The position numbers were made by a program, and so were the translations under genes. 64,000 nt of DNA from Mesorhizobium sp. INR15 (GTDB lineage Bacteria > Pseudomonadota > Alphaproteobacteria > Rhizobiales > Rhizobiaceae). Numbering within the stretch: the stretch's first letter is position 1; each line of letters starts with the position of its first letter. Under the pieces are notes generated by a model. That model had not been told where the DNA came from and searched no databases. It saw nothing but the letters and a program-made list of their open reading frames with translations. Of this stretch, positions 25,399 to 33,808 are shown one piece after another. The stretch lies in assembly GCF_015500075.1 (NCBI RefSeq), contig NZ_CP045496.1, forward strand, positions 310,001-374,000. The letters run 5' to 3'.

Positions 25399-25788
25399 TC
25401 AGACCTCGTCGTCGTCGTCGCCCACGCCGATCATGTCGGCAACGTCGTCGTCTTCTTCCTCTTCGTCGGCGAGGAACGTGTCGTCCTCGTCGTCGCCAAG
25501 GTCGACATCGTCATCATCGTCGCCGAGATCGGGAAGATCGTCGCCCTTGACCTCCTCGTCCGCCTCTTCAAGCGAAACGACTTCGGCGCTTTCTTCTTCC
25601 TCGCCGTCAACTTCCTTCTCGGCAACTTCCTCTTCCTCTTCGACGGCAGCGATCTTGCCTTCGTCGAAATAGGAACGCGGATAAGCCTTGCCCGTGTAAG
25701 GCGAGACGATCGGGTCCTTGTTCAGGTCGTAGAATTTCCGGCCCGTCTCCGGGTCGATACGTTTTGTGCCAAGTTCGGTTTTTGCCAC
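25399..25788 (-). CDS. FYDLN acid domain protein (TIGR02300 family)
   Basis: The 129-residue protein begins AKTELGTKRIDPETGRKFYDLNKDP, the conserved zinc-ribbon-free N-terminus of the FYDLN-acid family, and continues as an extremely acidic low-complexity tail (runs of Glu and Asp from about residue 50 to the end). I chose GTG 25788, six bases after GAGG; longer frames have no support. The family is nearly confined to alphaproteobacteria and its function is unknown. It diverges from aroA, a common arrangement in Rhizobiales. Confidence 0.9.
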   Translation of the reverse strand: MAKTELGTKRIDPETGRKFYDLNKDPIVSPYTGKAYPRSYFDEGKIAAVEEEEEVAEKEVDGEEEESAEVVSLEEADEEVKGDDLPDLGDDDDDVDLGDDEDDTFLADEEEEDDDVADMIGVGDDDDEV

Positions 25789-25992
25789 GGCAAGCCTCGT
25801 CGATAAAAGAGTGGTCCCCTTAACCACAGTTTGCAGCGCTGTCAAAGCGAAAAGCCGGCTTCGGGCCAATGCCACAAAACCTTGCGTTCGAAGGCCTCGC
25901 GCGAGGGGATGACCATTTCGGCCCGCCGTGATACGAGACCGCCCGAAGCCAGACGAAGATGCCGTCCACTACCGTTCGCTCAGGGAATAGCC

Positions 25993-27354
25993 ATGTCGCA
26001 CTCCGCCGCCTCCAAGCCGGCCACCGCCCGCAAGTCGCCAGCCCTTTCCGGAACGGCACGCGTGCCGGGCGACAAGTCGATCTCGCACCGCTCCTTCATG
26101 TTTGGCGGCCTGGCCTCCGGCGAGACCCGCATCACCGGGCTCTTGGAAGGCGAAGACGTGATGCGTACGGGCGCCGCGATGAAGGCAATGGGCGCGCATA
26201 TCGAGAAACACGGCGCCGAATGGGTCATCCGCGGCACCGGCAATGGCGCGCTGCTGCAACCGGAAGGCCCGCTCGATTTCGGCAATGCCGGCACCGGCTC
26301 GCGCCTGACCATGGGCCTCGTCGGCACATATGACATGGAAACGACCTTCATTGGCGACGCCTCGTTGTCGGGCCGGCCGATGGGCCGGGTGCTCGAACCC
26401 TTGCGCCAGATGGGCGTGCAGGTGCTGAAGGCAACGCCGGGCGACCGCATGCCGATCACGCTGCGTGGTCCCAAACATGCCGCACCGATCACCTACCGCG
26501 TGCCGATGGCCTCGGCGCAGGTCAAGTCAGCGGTGCTGCTCGCCGGCCTCAACACGCCTGGTATCACCACAGTCATCGAGCCGGTGATGACGCGTGACCA
26601 TACCGAGAAGATGCTGAAGGGCTTTGGCGCCAACCTGTCGGTGGAAACCGACGAGCGCGGCGTGCGTCACATTTTCATCGAAGGCCAGGGCAAGCTGACG
26701 GGACAGACCATCGCGGTGCCGGGCGACCCCTCCTCGGCCGGCTTCCCGCTGGTGGCCGCACTCATCGTGCCCGGCTCGGACATTATCATCGAAAACGTGC
26801 TGATGAACCCGACCCGCACCGGGCTTCTGCTGACCTTGCAGGAAATGGGCGGCAAGATCGACATCCTGAACCCGCGCAACGCCGGTGGCGAGGATGTCGC
26901 CGACCTGCATGTTCGCTTCTCCGAACTGAAAGGCGTCACCTTGCCGCCCGAACGCGCGCCGTCGATGATCGACGAATATCCGGTGCTGGCCGTCGCGGCC
27001 AGCTTCGCCGAGGGCGAGACGTTGATGCAGGGTCTTGAGGAACTACGGGTGAAAGAATCCGACCGTCTCTCTGCTGTCGCCAATGGACTGAAGCTCAATG
27101 GCGTCGACTGTACCGAGGGCGAAGCGTCTCTCGCCGTACGCGGCAAGCCGGGTGGCAAGGGCCTCGGCGGTCATCCGAATGGACGGGATACAACGGTGCA
27201 GACCCATCTCGACCATCGCATAGCGATGAGCTTCCTGGTGATGGGACTGGCGACTGAAAAGCCGGTGACCATTGATGACCAGGCGATGATCGCGACGAGC
27301 TTTCCGGAGTTCATGGGCCTGATGAAGGGGCTTGGAGCGGAGATCGATGCCTGA
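25993..27354 (+). CDS. aroA: 3-phosphoshikimate 1-carboxyvinyltransferase (EPSP synthase, class II)
   Basis: The 453-residue enzyme transfers enolpyruvate from PEP to shikimate 3-phosphate, step six of the shikimate pathway. It shows the PEP-binding PGDKSISHRSFMFGG near residue 25, RPMGRVLEPL near 125, ASAQVKSAVLLAGLN, DPSSAGFPLVAAL and ELRVKESDRLSA near 345, all typical of class II enzymes such as Agrobacterium CP4. Notably residue 100 is Gly (FGNAGTGSR), whereas CP4 has Ala there. ATG 25993 gives the class-typical N-terminus. It opens the aroA-(membrane ORF)-cmk-rpsA block. Confidence 0.97.
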   Translation: MSHSAASKPATARKSPALSGTARVPGDKSISHRSFMFGGLASGETRITGLLEGEDVMRTGAAMKAMGAHIEKHGAEWVIRGTGNGALLQPEGPLDFGNAGTGSRLTMGLVGTYDMETTFIGDASLSGRPMGRVLEPLRQMGVQVLKATPGDRMPITLRGPKHAAPITYRVPMASAQVKSAVLLAGLNTPGITTVIEPVMTRDHTEKMLKGFGANLSVETDERGVRHIFIEGQGKLTGQTIAVPGDPSSAGFPLVAALIVPGSDIIIENVLMNPTRTGLLLTLQEMGGKIDILNPRNAGGEDVADLHVRFSELKGVTLPPERAPSMIDEYPVLAVAASFAEGETLMQGLEELRVKESDRLSAVANGLKLNGVDCTEGEASLAVRGKPGGKGLGGHPNGRDTTVQTHLDHRIAMSFLVMGLATEKPVTIDDQAMIATSFPEFMGLMKGLGAEIDA

Positions 27355-27958
27355 GGCTGAACGTGGGCCAGGTTGGACAAAAGGGGACGGCGGCAGAATA
27401 TTCTATCGAATGAGCCGTTGGTCACCGACCTATGTTGTGAGCCAGAAGCAGTTCGACCGCCTTCGATCGCATACAAACTCCGAATGGATATTGGCCTGGT
27501 CGACAATCGTTGTTCCCGCAGTTGCATTCTTTGCATGGTGGCAGGATTTCACTGCGATCAGTATTTTTGTCTATTGCCTCGTTGGCTATTGCATCGTGAA
27601 CTCGGTATTCAGCGTGGTTTGCTGGCAACGTCGCCAGCAGATCCTGCGTGGTTCGGGCTTGGCAAACGAACCTGTGGTCTTTCTTTCACCGTCTCACGTC
27701 GTTTCAAGGGCGTTTTCGGGTTTGAACGTTTGGCAGAAAAGGCGCCTTTTCTTAGTCGTTCTTTGCGTCGTTATTGGCAGCCTATTTTCGCTTTCCCAGA
27801 GCTTTTGGGGTATCTCCTTGGGTTCGGTGAACCCTATTCATCCGGTAGCAGCTGCCCTCGGTCTTCTGATCTTTGTTCCAATGCTGGTTCTGCTGATCAG
27901 CTACATGTGGCTTGGCCGCTTCACCGAGAAAACCAACGTCGAGGACCGTGGTGGGTAA
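27347..27958 (+). CDS. Predicted multi-pass membrane protein between aroA and cmk
   Basis: A frame of 203 residues starts at ATG 27347, overlapping the aroA stop by eight bases, and ends overlapping the cmk start. It has four hydrophobic stretches: about residues 50-68 (TIVVPAVAFFAWW), 72-92 (ISIFVYCLVGYCIVNSVFS), 135-155 (LFLVVLCVVIGSLFS) and 170-195 (ALGLLIFVPMLVLLISYMWL). Base composition is clearly less GC-rich than aroA and cmk. I recognise no family. Coupled overlaps on both sides support translation with its neighbours; composition suggests acquisition by transfer. Confidence 0.62.
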   Translation: MPEAERGPGWTKGDGGRIFYRMSRWSPTYVVSQKQFDRLRSHTNSEWILAWSTIVVPAVAFFAWWQDFTAISIFVYCLVGYCIVNSVFSVVCWQRRQQILRGSGLANEPVVFLSPSHVVSRAFSGLNVWQKRRLFLVVLCVVIGSLFSLSQSFWGISLGSVNPIHPVAAALGLLIFVPMLVLLISYMWLGRFTEKTNVEDRGG

Positions 27959-28616
27959 CATAGGCGAAGTCGGATATCTCACCATCGCCATCGACGGACC
28001 CGCCGGCGCCGGCAAGGGCACGCTGGCGCGGCGATTGGCCGACCACTACCGGCTGAACCTGCTCGACACCGGCCTCACCTATCGCGCGGTTGCCCATGCC
28101 CTGCTGCGGGTCGGCCTGCCGCTCGACAATGTCTCGGCCGCCGAGACCGCTGCCCGACAGGTCGACCTGGCAAAGCTTGACCGTACTGTCTTGTCCGCTC
28201 ATGCAGTGGGCGAGGCCGCCTCGAAAGTCGCGGTGTTTCCGAGTGTGCGGCGCATTCTCGTTGAGAAGCAGCGCGACTTCGCCAAAAGCCCGCCGGGCGC
28301 TGTGCTTGACGGGCGTGACATAGGCACCGTCGTCTGTCCCGACGCCGACATCAAACTCTATGTGACGGCCAGCGCCGAGGTGCGGGCACAGCGCCGGCTG
28401 GCCGAGATCGAAAGCATCGGCGGCACCGCCAATCTCTCCGAGATTCTCGCCGACATCGTGCGCCGCGACGAGCGCGACATGGGCCGCGCCGACTCGCCTT
28501 TGAAGCCCGCCGCCGACGCGCACTTGCTTGATACCAGCGAAATGGCTATAGAAGCCGCGTTTCTAGCAGCCAAGTCGATCATTGATGACGTCATGGCCAA
28601 AAGAGACAAAGCCTGA
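27951..28616 (+). CDS. cmk: Cytidylate kinase
   Basis: The protein of about 221 residues phosphorylates CMP and dCMP. It shows the P-loop GPAGAGKGTLARRLA near residue 16, LDTGLTYRAVA near 40, the DGRDIGTVVCPDADIKLYV segment near 125 and RRDERDMGRADSPL near 180. GTG 27951 lies six bases after GAGG and is preferred to the GTG at 27948; both overlap the preceding membrane ORF. It precedes rpsA by a 205-base leader, the usual alphaproteobacterial order. Confidence 0.93.
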   Translation: MGNIGEVGYLTIAIDGPAGAGKGTLARRLADHYRLNLLDTGLTYRAVAHALLRVGLPLDNVSAAETAARQVDLAKLDRTVLSAHAVGEAASKVAVFPSVRRILVEKQRDFAKSPPGAVLDGRDIGTVVCPDADIKLYVTASAEVRAQRRLAEIESIGGTANLSEILADIVRRDERDMGRADSPLKPAADAHLLDTSEMAIEAAFLAAKSIIDDVMAKRDKA

Positions 28617-28821
28617 ACCGGGTTTTTCCGTGCCGCCGATTGCCGGTGGCGAAAGAGATACCCATATCGGGCACGAACCAGCCTGCCAGCATTCTTCATG
28701 CGCCGGAATTGCCGCCTGAACAGCGGCCCAGGGTCTTTTGACCCGGAACGCCGGCAGGCCAACGCAACGCTAACCCACGGCGCCCGTCCCGCTCAATACG
28801 CGGGGCACTCCAGGAGAAACA
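28617..28821 (+). promoter_or_regulatory. Structured leader region of rpsA
   Basis: The 205-base gap before rpsA contains two local hairpins, GCCGC/GCGGC at about 28713-28729 and GGGTC-TTTT-GACCC at 28733-28746, and complementary GCCTGCC/GGCAGGC segments that could close a longer structure. S1 is known to control its own translation in enteric bacteria; whether this leader serves that role here is inference. A good ribosome binding site (AGGAG) lies five bases before the ATG. Confidence 0.4.
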
Positions 28822-30519
28822 ATGTCTGCTGCAAATCCCACTCGCGATGATTTCGCGAGCCTGCTCGAAGAATCATTCACCACCGGTCACTCCGGCGAAG
28901 GCCAGGTCGTCAAGGGTACGATCACGGCTATCGAAAAGGACATGGCCATCATCGACGTCGGCCTCAAGGTCGAAGGCCGCGTGCCGCTGAAGGAATTCGG
29001 CGTCAAGGGCAAGGACACCACCCTCAAGGTTGGTGACACTGTCGAAGTCTATGTCGAGCGCATCGAGAACGCGCTTGGCGAAGCCATGCTGTCGCGTGAG
29101 AAGGCCCGCCGCGAAGAGAGCTGGGTCCGTCTCGAAGAGAAGTTCACCAAGGGTGAGCGCGTCGAAGGCGTCATCTTCAACCAGGTCAAGGGCGGCTTCA
29201 CCGTCGACCTCGACGGCGCCGTGGCCTTCCTGCCGCGCAGCCAGGTCGATATCCGCCCGATCCGCGACGTTTCCCCGCTGATGCACAACCCGCAGCCCTT
29301 CGAGATCCTCAAGATGGATCGCCGCCGCGGCAACATCGTCGTGTCGCGCCGCACCGTGCTCGAGGAAAGCCGTGCCGAACAGCGTTCGGAAATCGTGCAG
29401 AACCTCGAAGAAGGCCAGGTTGTCGAAGGCGTCGTCAAGAACATCACCGATTACGGTGCGTTCGTCGACCTCGGCGGCATCGACGGCCTGCTGCATGTCA
29501 CCGACATGGCATGGCGCCGCGTCAACCATCCGACCGAAATCCTCAACATCGGTCAGACGGTCAAGGTGCAGATCATCCGCATCAACCAGGAAACCCACCG
29601 CATCTCGCTCGGCATGAAGCAGCTTGAGAGCGATCCGTGGTCCGAGATCGGCACCAAGTTCCCGATCGGCAAGAAGATCAAGGGTACCGTCACCAACATC
29701 ACCGACTACGGCGCGTTCGTCGAGCTGGAGCCGGGCATCGAAGGCCTCATCCACGTTTCGGAAATGTCGTGGACGAAGAAGAACGTGCATCCCGGCAAGA
29801 TCCTGTCGACAACCCAGGAAGTCGACGTGGTGGTGCTCGAAGTCGATCCGGCCAAGCGCCGCATCTCGCTCGGCCTCAAGCAGACGCTTGAGAACCCGTG
29901 GCAGGCTTTCGCCAGCAGCCATCCGGTCGGCAGCCAGGTCGAAGGCGAGGTCAAGAACAAGACCGAGTTCGGCCTGTTCATCGGCCTCGAAGGCGATGTG
30001 GACGGCATGGTGCACCTCTCCGACCTCGACTGGACCCGTCCAGGCGAGCAGGTCATCGAAGAGTACAATCGCGGCGACATGGTCAAGGCGCAGGTGCTCG
30101 ACGTCGACATCGACAAGGAGCGCATCTCGCTCGGCATCAAGCAACTGGCCAAGGATACGGTCGGCGAAGCAGCGACTTCAGGCGAACTGCGCAAGAACGC
30201 GGTCGTCACCTGCGAAGTCACCGGCATCAAGGATGGCGGTCTGGAAGTGCGGCTGGTTGACAGCGGCATCGAGACCTTCATCAAGCGCAACGACTTGAGC
30301 CGTGACCGTGACGAGCAGCGCCCCGAGCGCTTCTCCGTCGGCCAGAAGCTGGACGCCCGTGTCATCGCCTTCGACAAGAAGACCCGCAAGCTGCAGGTCT
30401 CGATCAAGGCGCTGGAAATCGCCGAAGAGAAGGAAGCGGTTGCCCAGTACGGCTCGACCGACTCCGGCGCTTCGCTGGGTGATATCCTGGGTGCCGCGCT
30501 GAAGAAGCAGGGCAGCTAA
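28822..30519 (+). CDS. rpsA: 30S ribosomal protein S1
   Basis: The 565-residue protein contains six S1 RNA-binding repeats, beginning near residues 25, 110, 195, 280, 367 and 455. The central repeats are the most typical (GVVKNITDYGAFVDLGGIDG and GTVTNITDYGAFVELEPGIEG, each ending in RISLG). S1 binds mRNA on the small ribosomal subunit and helps start translation of structured messages. Length is normal for alphaproteobacteria. It ends the aroA-cmk-rpsA block, with a strong terminator beyond. Confidence 0.97.
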   Translation: MSAANPTRDDFASLLEESFTTGHSGEGQVVKGTITAIEKDMAIIDVGLKVEGRVPLKEFGVKGKDTTLKVGDTVEVYVERIENALGEAMLSREKARREESWVRLEEKFTKGERVEGVIFNQVKGGFTVDLDGAVAFLPRSQVDIRPIRDVSPLMHNPQPFEILKMDRRRGNIVVSRRTVLEESRAEQRSEIVQNLEEGQVVEGVVKNITDYGAFVDLGGIDGLLHVTDMAWRRVNHPTEILNIGQTVKVQIIRINQETHRISLGMKQLESDPWSEIGTKFPIGKKIKGTVTNITDYGAFVELEPGIEGLIHVSEMSWTKKNVHPGKILSTTQEVDVVVLEVDPAKRRISLGLKQTLENPWQAFASSHPVGSQVEGEVKNKTEFGLFIGLEGDVDGMVHLSDLDWTRPGEQVIEEYNRGDMVKAQVLDVDIDKERISLGIKQLAKDTVGEAATSGELRKNAVVTCEVTGIKDGGLEVRLVDSGIETFIKRNDLSRDRDEQRPERFSVGQKLDARVIAFDKKTRKLQVSIKALEIAEEKEAVAQYGSTDSGASLGDILGAALKKQGS

Positions 30520-30570
30520 GCCGCTTCGCGTATCGCGTAAGCATCTCCGCGCATCGCGCGGGCTGAAAGC

Positions 30571-30603
30571 AAACCCGCGGGCCGCAAGGCTCGCGGGTTT
30601 TTC
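30571..30603 (+). terminator. Rho-independent terminator of rpsA
   Basis: AACCCGCGGGCC and GGCTCGCGGGTT pair with one mismatch around a GCAA loop and are followed by a run of T. It stands about 50 bases after the rpsA stop. Confidence 0.88.
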
Positions 30604-30695
30604 ATGTTCGGTTGGCACAAGACAAAGACCGTGCAACCCCTTCAATTCCACAGTCCCGCCTGTAGTCTCCCGCGCATGTCAGGGAAGCATTGTCC

Positions 30696-31517
30696 ATGAA
30701 GGTCGTTGAACTCTATCGCTATCCGGTCAAGAGCCTGCGTGGCCACGCCGTGCAGAGCGCCGATATCGAAACCATGGGCATGGCCGGGGACCGCCGCTGG
30801 ATGGTCGTCGACAAGAATGGACACTTCCTCACCATTCGCCAGATACCGGCAATGACGACGATCGACGTCGAGCATCGCGGCGCGGGCATCCTGCTGAAAC
30901 ACGACAGGCATGGCGAACACGCCGTCGAGGCGCCAGGCCCTGGCATCGCGCCGCGTCAGGTCAAGGTCTGGAAGGACGTGGTTGCCGCGCGACCGAGCGA
31001 TCCAGCGGCGGGCGCCTATCTTTCCGCCATTCTTGGCCGACCCGTCGATCTGGTCTTTTTCGATGACCCGCGTAACCGGCCGGTCGACCCGGAATTCGGC
31101 GTGCCAGGCGACTCTGTCGGCTTTGCCGACGGGTTTCCGCTTCTGGTGGCCACGACAGGCTCGCTGGACCACCTGAACAGCCATCTTGCCAAGCCCATCG
31201 GGATGGCGCGGTTTCGACCAAATATCGTTCTCGATGCATCGGGGGCATGGCCTGAAGACAATTGGAAGACGATCCGCATCGGCTCTGTGGAGTTGCGTAT
31301 CGCCAAGCCCTGCGCGCGCTGTGTCATCACCACCCGCGATCCTCTCAGCGGCGAGCAGCCGGACCCGCGCGAGCCACTGCGAACGCTCGGAAAACTCCAC
31401 CGCGCCGCCAAGGGTGGCATCATTTTCGGTCAGAACGCGATTCCGAACAATGCCGGTACAATCGTCATCGGCGACGCCGTCGAGGTGATAGAAGCGGGCG
31501 CCTCGAACCTGGCATAG
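30696..31517 (+). CDS. MOSC domain-containing protein (YcbX/mARC-like)
   Basis: The 273-residue protein has an N-terminal MOSC beta-barrel domain (VVELYRYPVKSLRG, GDRRWMVVDKNGHFLT) and a C-terminal MOSC domain with FRPNIVLD and the conserved cysteine in KPCARCVITTRDP near residue 205, which binds molybdenum cofactor in mARC proteins. E. coli YcbX and mARC reduce N-hydroxylated compounds. Unlike YcbX it lacks a C-terminal 2Fe-2S ferredoxin domain, so electrons would come from a separate partner. ATG 30696 is used; a TTG six bases upstream is the alternative. Confidence 0.88.
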   Translation: MKVVELYRYPVKSLRGHAVQSADIETMGMAGDRRWMVVDKNGHFLTIRQIPAMTTIDVEHRGAGILLKHDRHGEHAVEAPGPGIAPRQVKVWKDVVAARPSDPAAGAYLSAILGRPVDLVFFDDPRNRPVDPEFGVPGDSVGFADGFPLLVATTGSLDHLNSHLAKPIGMARFRPNIVLDASGAWPEDNWKTIRIGSVELRIAKPCARCVITTRDPLSGEQPDPREPLRTLGKLHRAAKGGIIFGQNAIPNNAGTIVIGDAVEVIEAGASNLA

Positions 31518-31559
31518 ATCAGTTCACGGTTTCACGACCTGATCCAACGCATCGTTTTG

Positions 31560-31605
31560 GCGCAATTGCTGGAGAAAAAATCGTCCGCACTTTTCCTGGA
31601 GCTAC
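31560..31605. repeat. Short palindromic intergenic repeat (CAATT-CAGG-AAA family), copy 1
   Basis: The element reads CGCAATTGCTGGAGAAAA, then a short spacer and GCACTTTTCCTGGAGCTAC. It resembles copies at 35459 and 42901. Its right end supplies the GGAG that lies 10 bases before the start of the next gene. Confidence 0.5.
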
Positions 31606-31611
31606 TGTCCT

Positions 31612-31914
31612 ATGATCCGCATCGGTCTTGCCGCTGCAATCCTGCTGATTGGCACGGTGGCAGCTGCGGCGGCGTTGCCGCCCTACTGGCAACGCAAGGC
31701 CGAGATCGACGCTATCACCGACAGCAGCGATGTTGCGCGAAGGCTGGAACAACATGGGCCTATCGATATGATCGCGCATATGGGAGACGAGCACTATCAA
31801 GTGGGGGCCGGCGGCTGCACGCTCGATGTGTTTGTCGTCGACGACGCGAGCGCGGAACAGATGCCGGGACCGCGCAAGTTCAAGCTACAAACGGGCAAGC
31901 TCGTCTGCAAATGA
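31612..31914 (+). CDS. Small exported or membrane-anchored hypothetical protein
   Basis: A 100-residue protein with an N-terminal hydrophobic segment (residues about 3-22, IRIGLAAAILLIGTVAAAAA) that could be a signal peptide or anchor. The remainder includes AHMGDEHYQVGAGGCTLDVFVVDD and one more Cys at the C-terminus (GKLVCK), so one disulphide is possible. No family recognised. Its ribosome binding site falls within the repeat element just upstream. Confidence 0.6.
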   Translation: MIRIGLAAAILLIGTVAAAAALPPYWQRKAEIDAITDSSDVARRLEQHGPIDMIAHMGDEHYQVGAGGCTLDVFVVDDASAEQMPGPRKFKLQTGKLVCK

Positions 31915-31952
31915 GGCAGCGGGCTTCGCCACGCCGCCTCGTTGCGATAAAC

Positions 31953-32660
31953 TCAGGCCCTGCCGTAGAGCGGCACCAGCGTGCCGCTCATCGCCTGATT
32001 GGCTGGTGAAGCGAGATAGGCGATGGCCTCGGCGGCCGCATCGAGGCTGACCCATTTGGTGAAATCGGCATCCGGCATCTCTGCCCGGTTGGCGGGCGTG
32101 TCGAGCGTCGACGGGGCGACGGCGTTGACCAGGATGCCTTTGCCTTTCAACTCCTCGGCCATCGCCACCGTCATCGCGGCGACCGCCGCCTTGCTGGCGG
32201 CGTAAGCGACCATGCCGGCGCCGCGCCTCGGGTCGAGCCCGGCACGCGCGGTGACATTGACAACGCGCCCCGCGGTATCCGACGCCAGCATCGAGCGTAC
32301 GGCGGCGCGGCAGCACAGGAAGGCCGTGCGTGCATTGGTGTCCATCATCTCGGCGAAGGAGGCGGATTCGATCTTCTCCACCGGCGCCATGGCGAAGCCG
32401 CCGGCCAGATGAATGGAACCCCAAAGGCCGGGAACCTGGCTGTAAAATGCCTCGACCTTGGCGGGGTCCGAGAGATCGACATTGTGCACCAGCTTGACGC
32501 GGTCATCCGTGCTGAAGGGAAAGTGCGTAGGCGCGGCGGCGTGAGCATTGGGGACATGGCAGATCGCGCCCTCACCCAGCAGCTTGCCGACGACCGCGCC
32601 ACCGAGTGCTCCGGTTCCACCGGTCACCACGATATGCTTGCCATCAAGTGTTTGCGTCAT
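31953..32660 (-). CDS. SDR family oxidoreductase
   Basis: A 235-residue short-chain dehydrogenase with the cofactor motif TGGTGALGG near residue 13, HLAGGF near 85, the Ser/Thr region NVTARAGLDPRRG near 138 and the YAASKAA pair near 154. The usual catalytic Ser before the Tyr is replaced within NVTARAG, so activity may be altered, although a nearby Thr could serve. The substrate is unknown. It stands alone, convergent with the small exported protein. Confidence 0.85.
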   Translation of the reverse strand: MTQTLDGKHIVVTGGTGALGGAVVGKLLGEGAICHVPNAHAAAPTHFPFSTDDRVKLVHNVDLSDPAKVEAFYSQVPGLWGSIHLAGGFAMAPVEKIESASFAEMMDTNARTAFLCCRAAVRSMLASDTAGRVVNVTARAGLDPRRGAGMVAYAASKAAVAAMTVAMAEELKGKGILVNAVAPSTLDTPANRAEMPDADFTKWVSLDAAAEAIAYLASPANQAMSGTLVPLYGRA

Positions 32661-32791
32661 CTTCGACCGCTCCTGTCATTTTTTATGATTATGCCGTTTC
32701 TTGTGCCGCGCCGACGCAGAGCGTCGCGCCTTTCGCGCCGTCACTCAAATGAAATATCGATGACGCTGTATTGCGTTTTTGCCTTGGCGCA

Positions 32792-33712
32792 TCAGGCATC
32801 CGGCCAACCGTCAACGATCGCGTCACAGAGGAGGCGGTCCGTCGTTGCGGGCCGTTCAATCTTATGGCTGAGCTTGTGCAGCCAGAAACTATCGAAGATA
32901 GCGCGATGGATGGACCCGTCGAAAGGCTGGAGGAGCTGCCATTGCAATTCATGCGGCCGATCCGCGCCAACCTGCGGCATGCGCAGGAAGTCGCGCCGAA
33001 GCTGCCGGTGCAGCAGAAGTGAGGCTTCGAAGTGATACGGAAACATGAAATAGTCATGCAGCGCGTCATACTTCTTCCAATAATCCGCCAGGCCGTGAAG
33101 CACTGTCTCGATCAGCGGATGTCCCTTGCGGGCGTGCATGAACCATGTTTCCACGAGCCTAGGGTGCCGGGTGATCTCGCGAAGCATGTAGAAATCCTCG
33201 CGCTCGATCTCGGCTGGAACAGGCTGCCGCAGCAGGATTGTGGCGTCGAGCCACGTCCCGCCATGCCGATGAAGCAGACTCAAACGGATGAGATTGGAAA
33301 AGTGCTGACGGGTCATCAGACCACGCTTGTCCCAGACATGGCCAGGCAGTTCGATATGGCCTTCGAGCGTCTTGTCGTCGAGCACGATCAGTTGACGGCT
33401 GCCTTTGTGCCGTTCCACCGAACGCAGGCAGGCTCTGACCAACGGCGGAGCGTGATCGGCGCCCTGCGCCCAATATTGCCAGATCGGACCAACGCCACCA
33501 CTCGGCCGGCTTGTTGAGCGCCATCGCGAATGGTCGATGGCGATCTGGCGCGCCTGCCGAAGACTCTTTCGCGACATCGACATGCAATATTGCGCCGCGC
33601 GCCTTCGTAACGGCCAAGGCAAGACACGCGAGGACGCCGCCCAACGCAACGGCCCGAGATGCGGAAATGTCAGCGGATCACGGATTGGCGTCTGTTCTTC
33701 GAAAAACGACAT
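32792..33712 (-). CDS. Capsular-polysaccharide-type glycosyltransferase
   Basis: The 306-residue protein matches the GT32-like capsular polysaccharide synthesis family: PIWQYWAQGADHAPPLVRACLRS near residue 75, IVLDDKTLEGHIELP near 108, and LSLLHRHGGTWLDATILL near 145, whose LDA replaces the usual metal-binding DxD region in a common family form. Such enzymes add sugars to surface polysaccharides. It is a solitary gene without other polysaccharide genes nearby, and its GC content seems somewhat lower than its surroundings, which hints at transfer. Confidence 0.8.
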   Translation of the reverse strand: MSFFEEQTPIRDPLTFPHLGPLRWAASSRVLPWPLRRRAAQYCMSMSRKSLRQARQIAIDHSRWRSTSRPSGGVGPIWQYWAQGADHAPPLVRACLRSVERHKGSRQLIVLDDKTLEGHIELPGHVWDKRGLMTRQHFSNLIRLSLLHRHGGTWLDATILLRQPVPAEIEREDFYMLREITRHPRLVETWFMHARKGHPLIETVLHGLADYWKKYDALHDYFMFPYHFEASLLLHRQLRRDFLRMPQVGADRPHELQWQLLQPFDGSIHRAIFDSFWLHKLSHKIERPATTDRLLCDAIVDGWPDA

Positions 33713-33808
33713 TATCTGGCCGACCGTTGATGCATACCGTCAGGGTCTAATGCAACGGTGCAAAAACGGAAGCGGTTTCGAATTGCGCTTCCATCGCCCT
33801 TGCATTGC

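Noticed and set aside
25433..25672. Ser-rich plus-strand frame opposite the FYDLN gene
   Set aside because: It is the antisense of the Glu/Asp-rich tail; no ribosome binding site.
28873..30144. Long minus-strand frame of 423 codons
   Set aside because: Antisense to rpsA; its repeated pattern mirrors the S1 repeats on the other strand.
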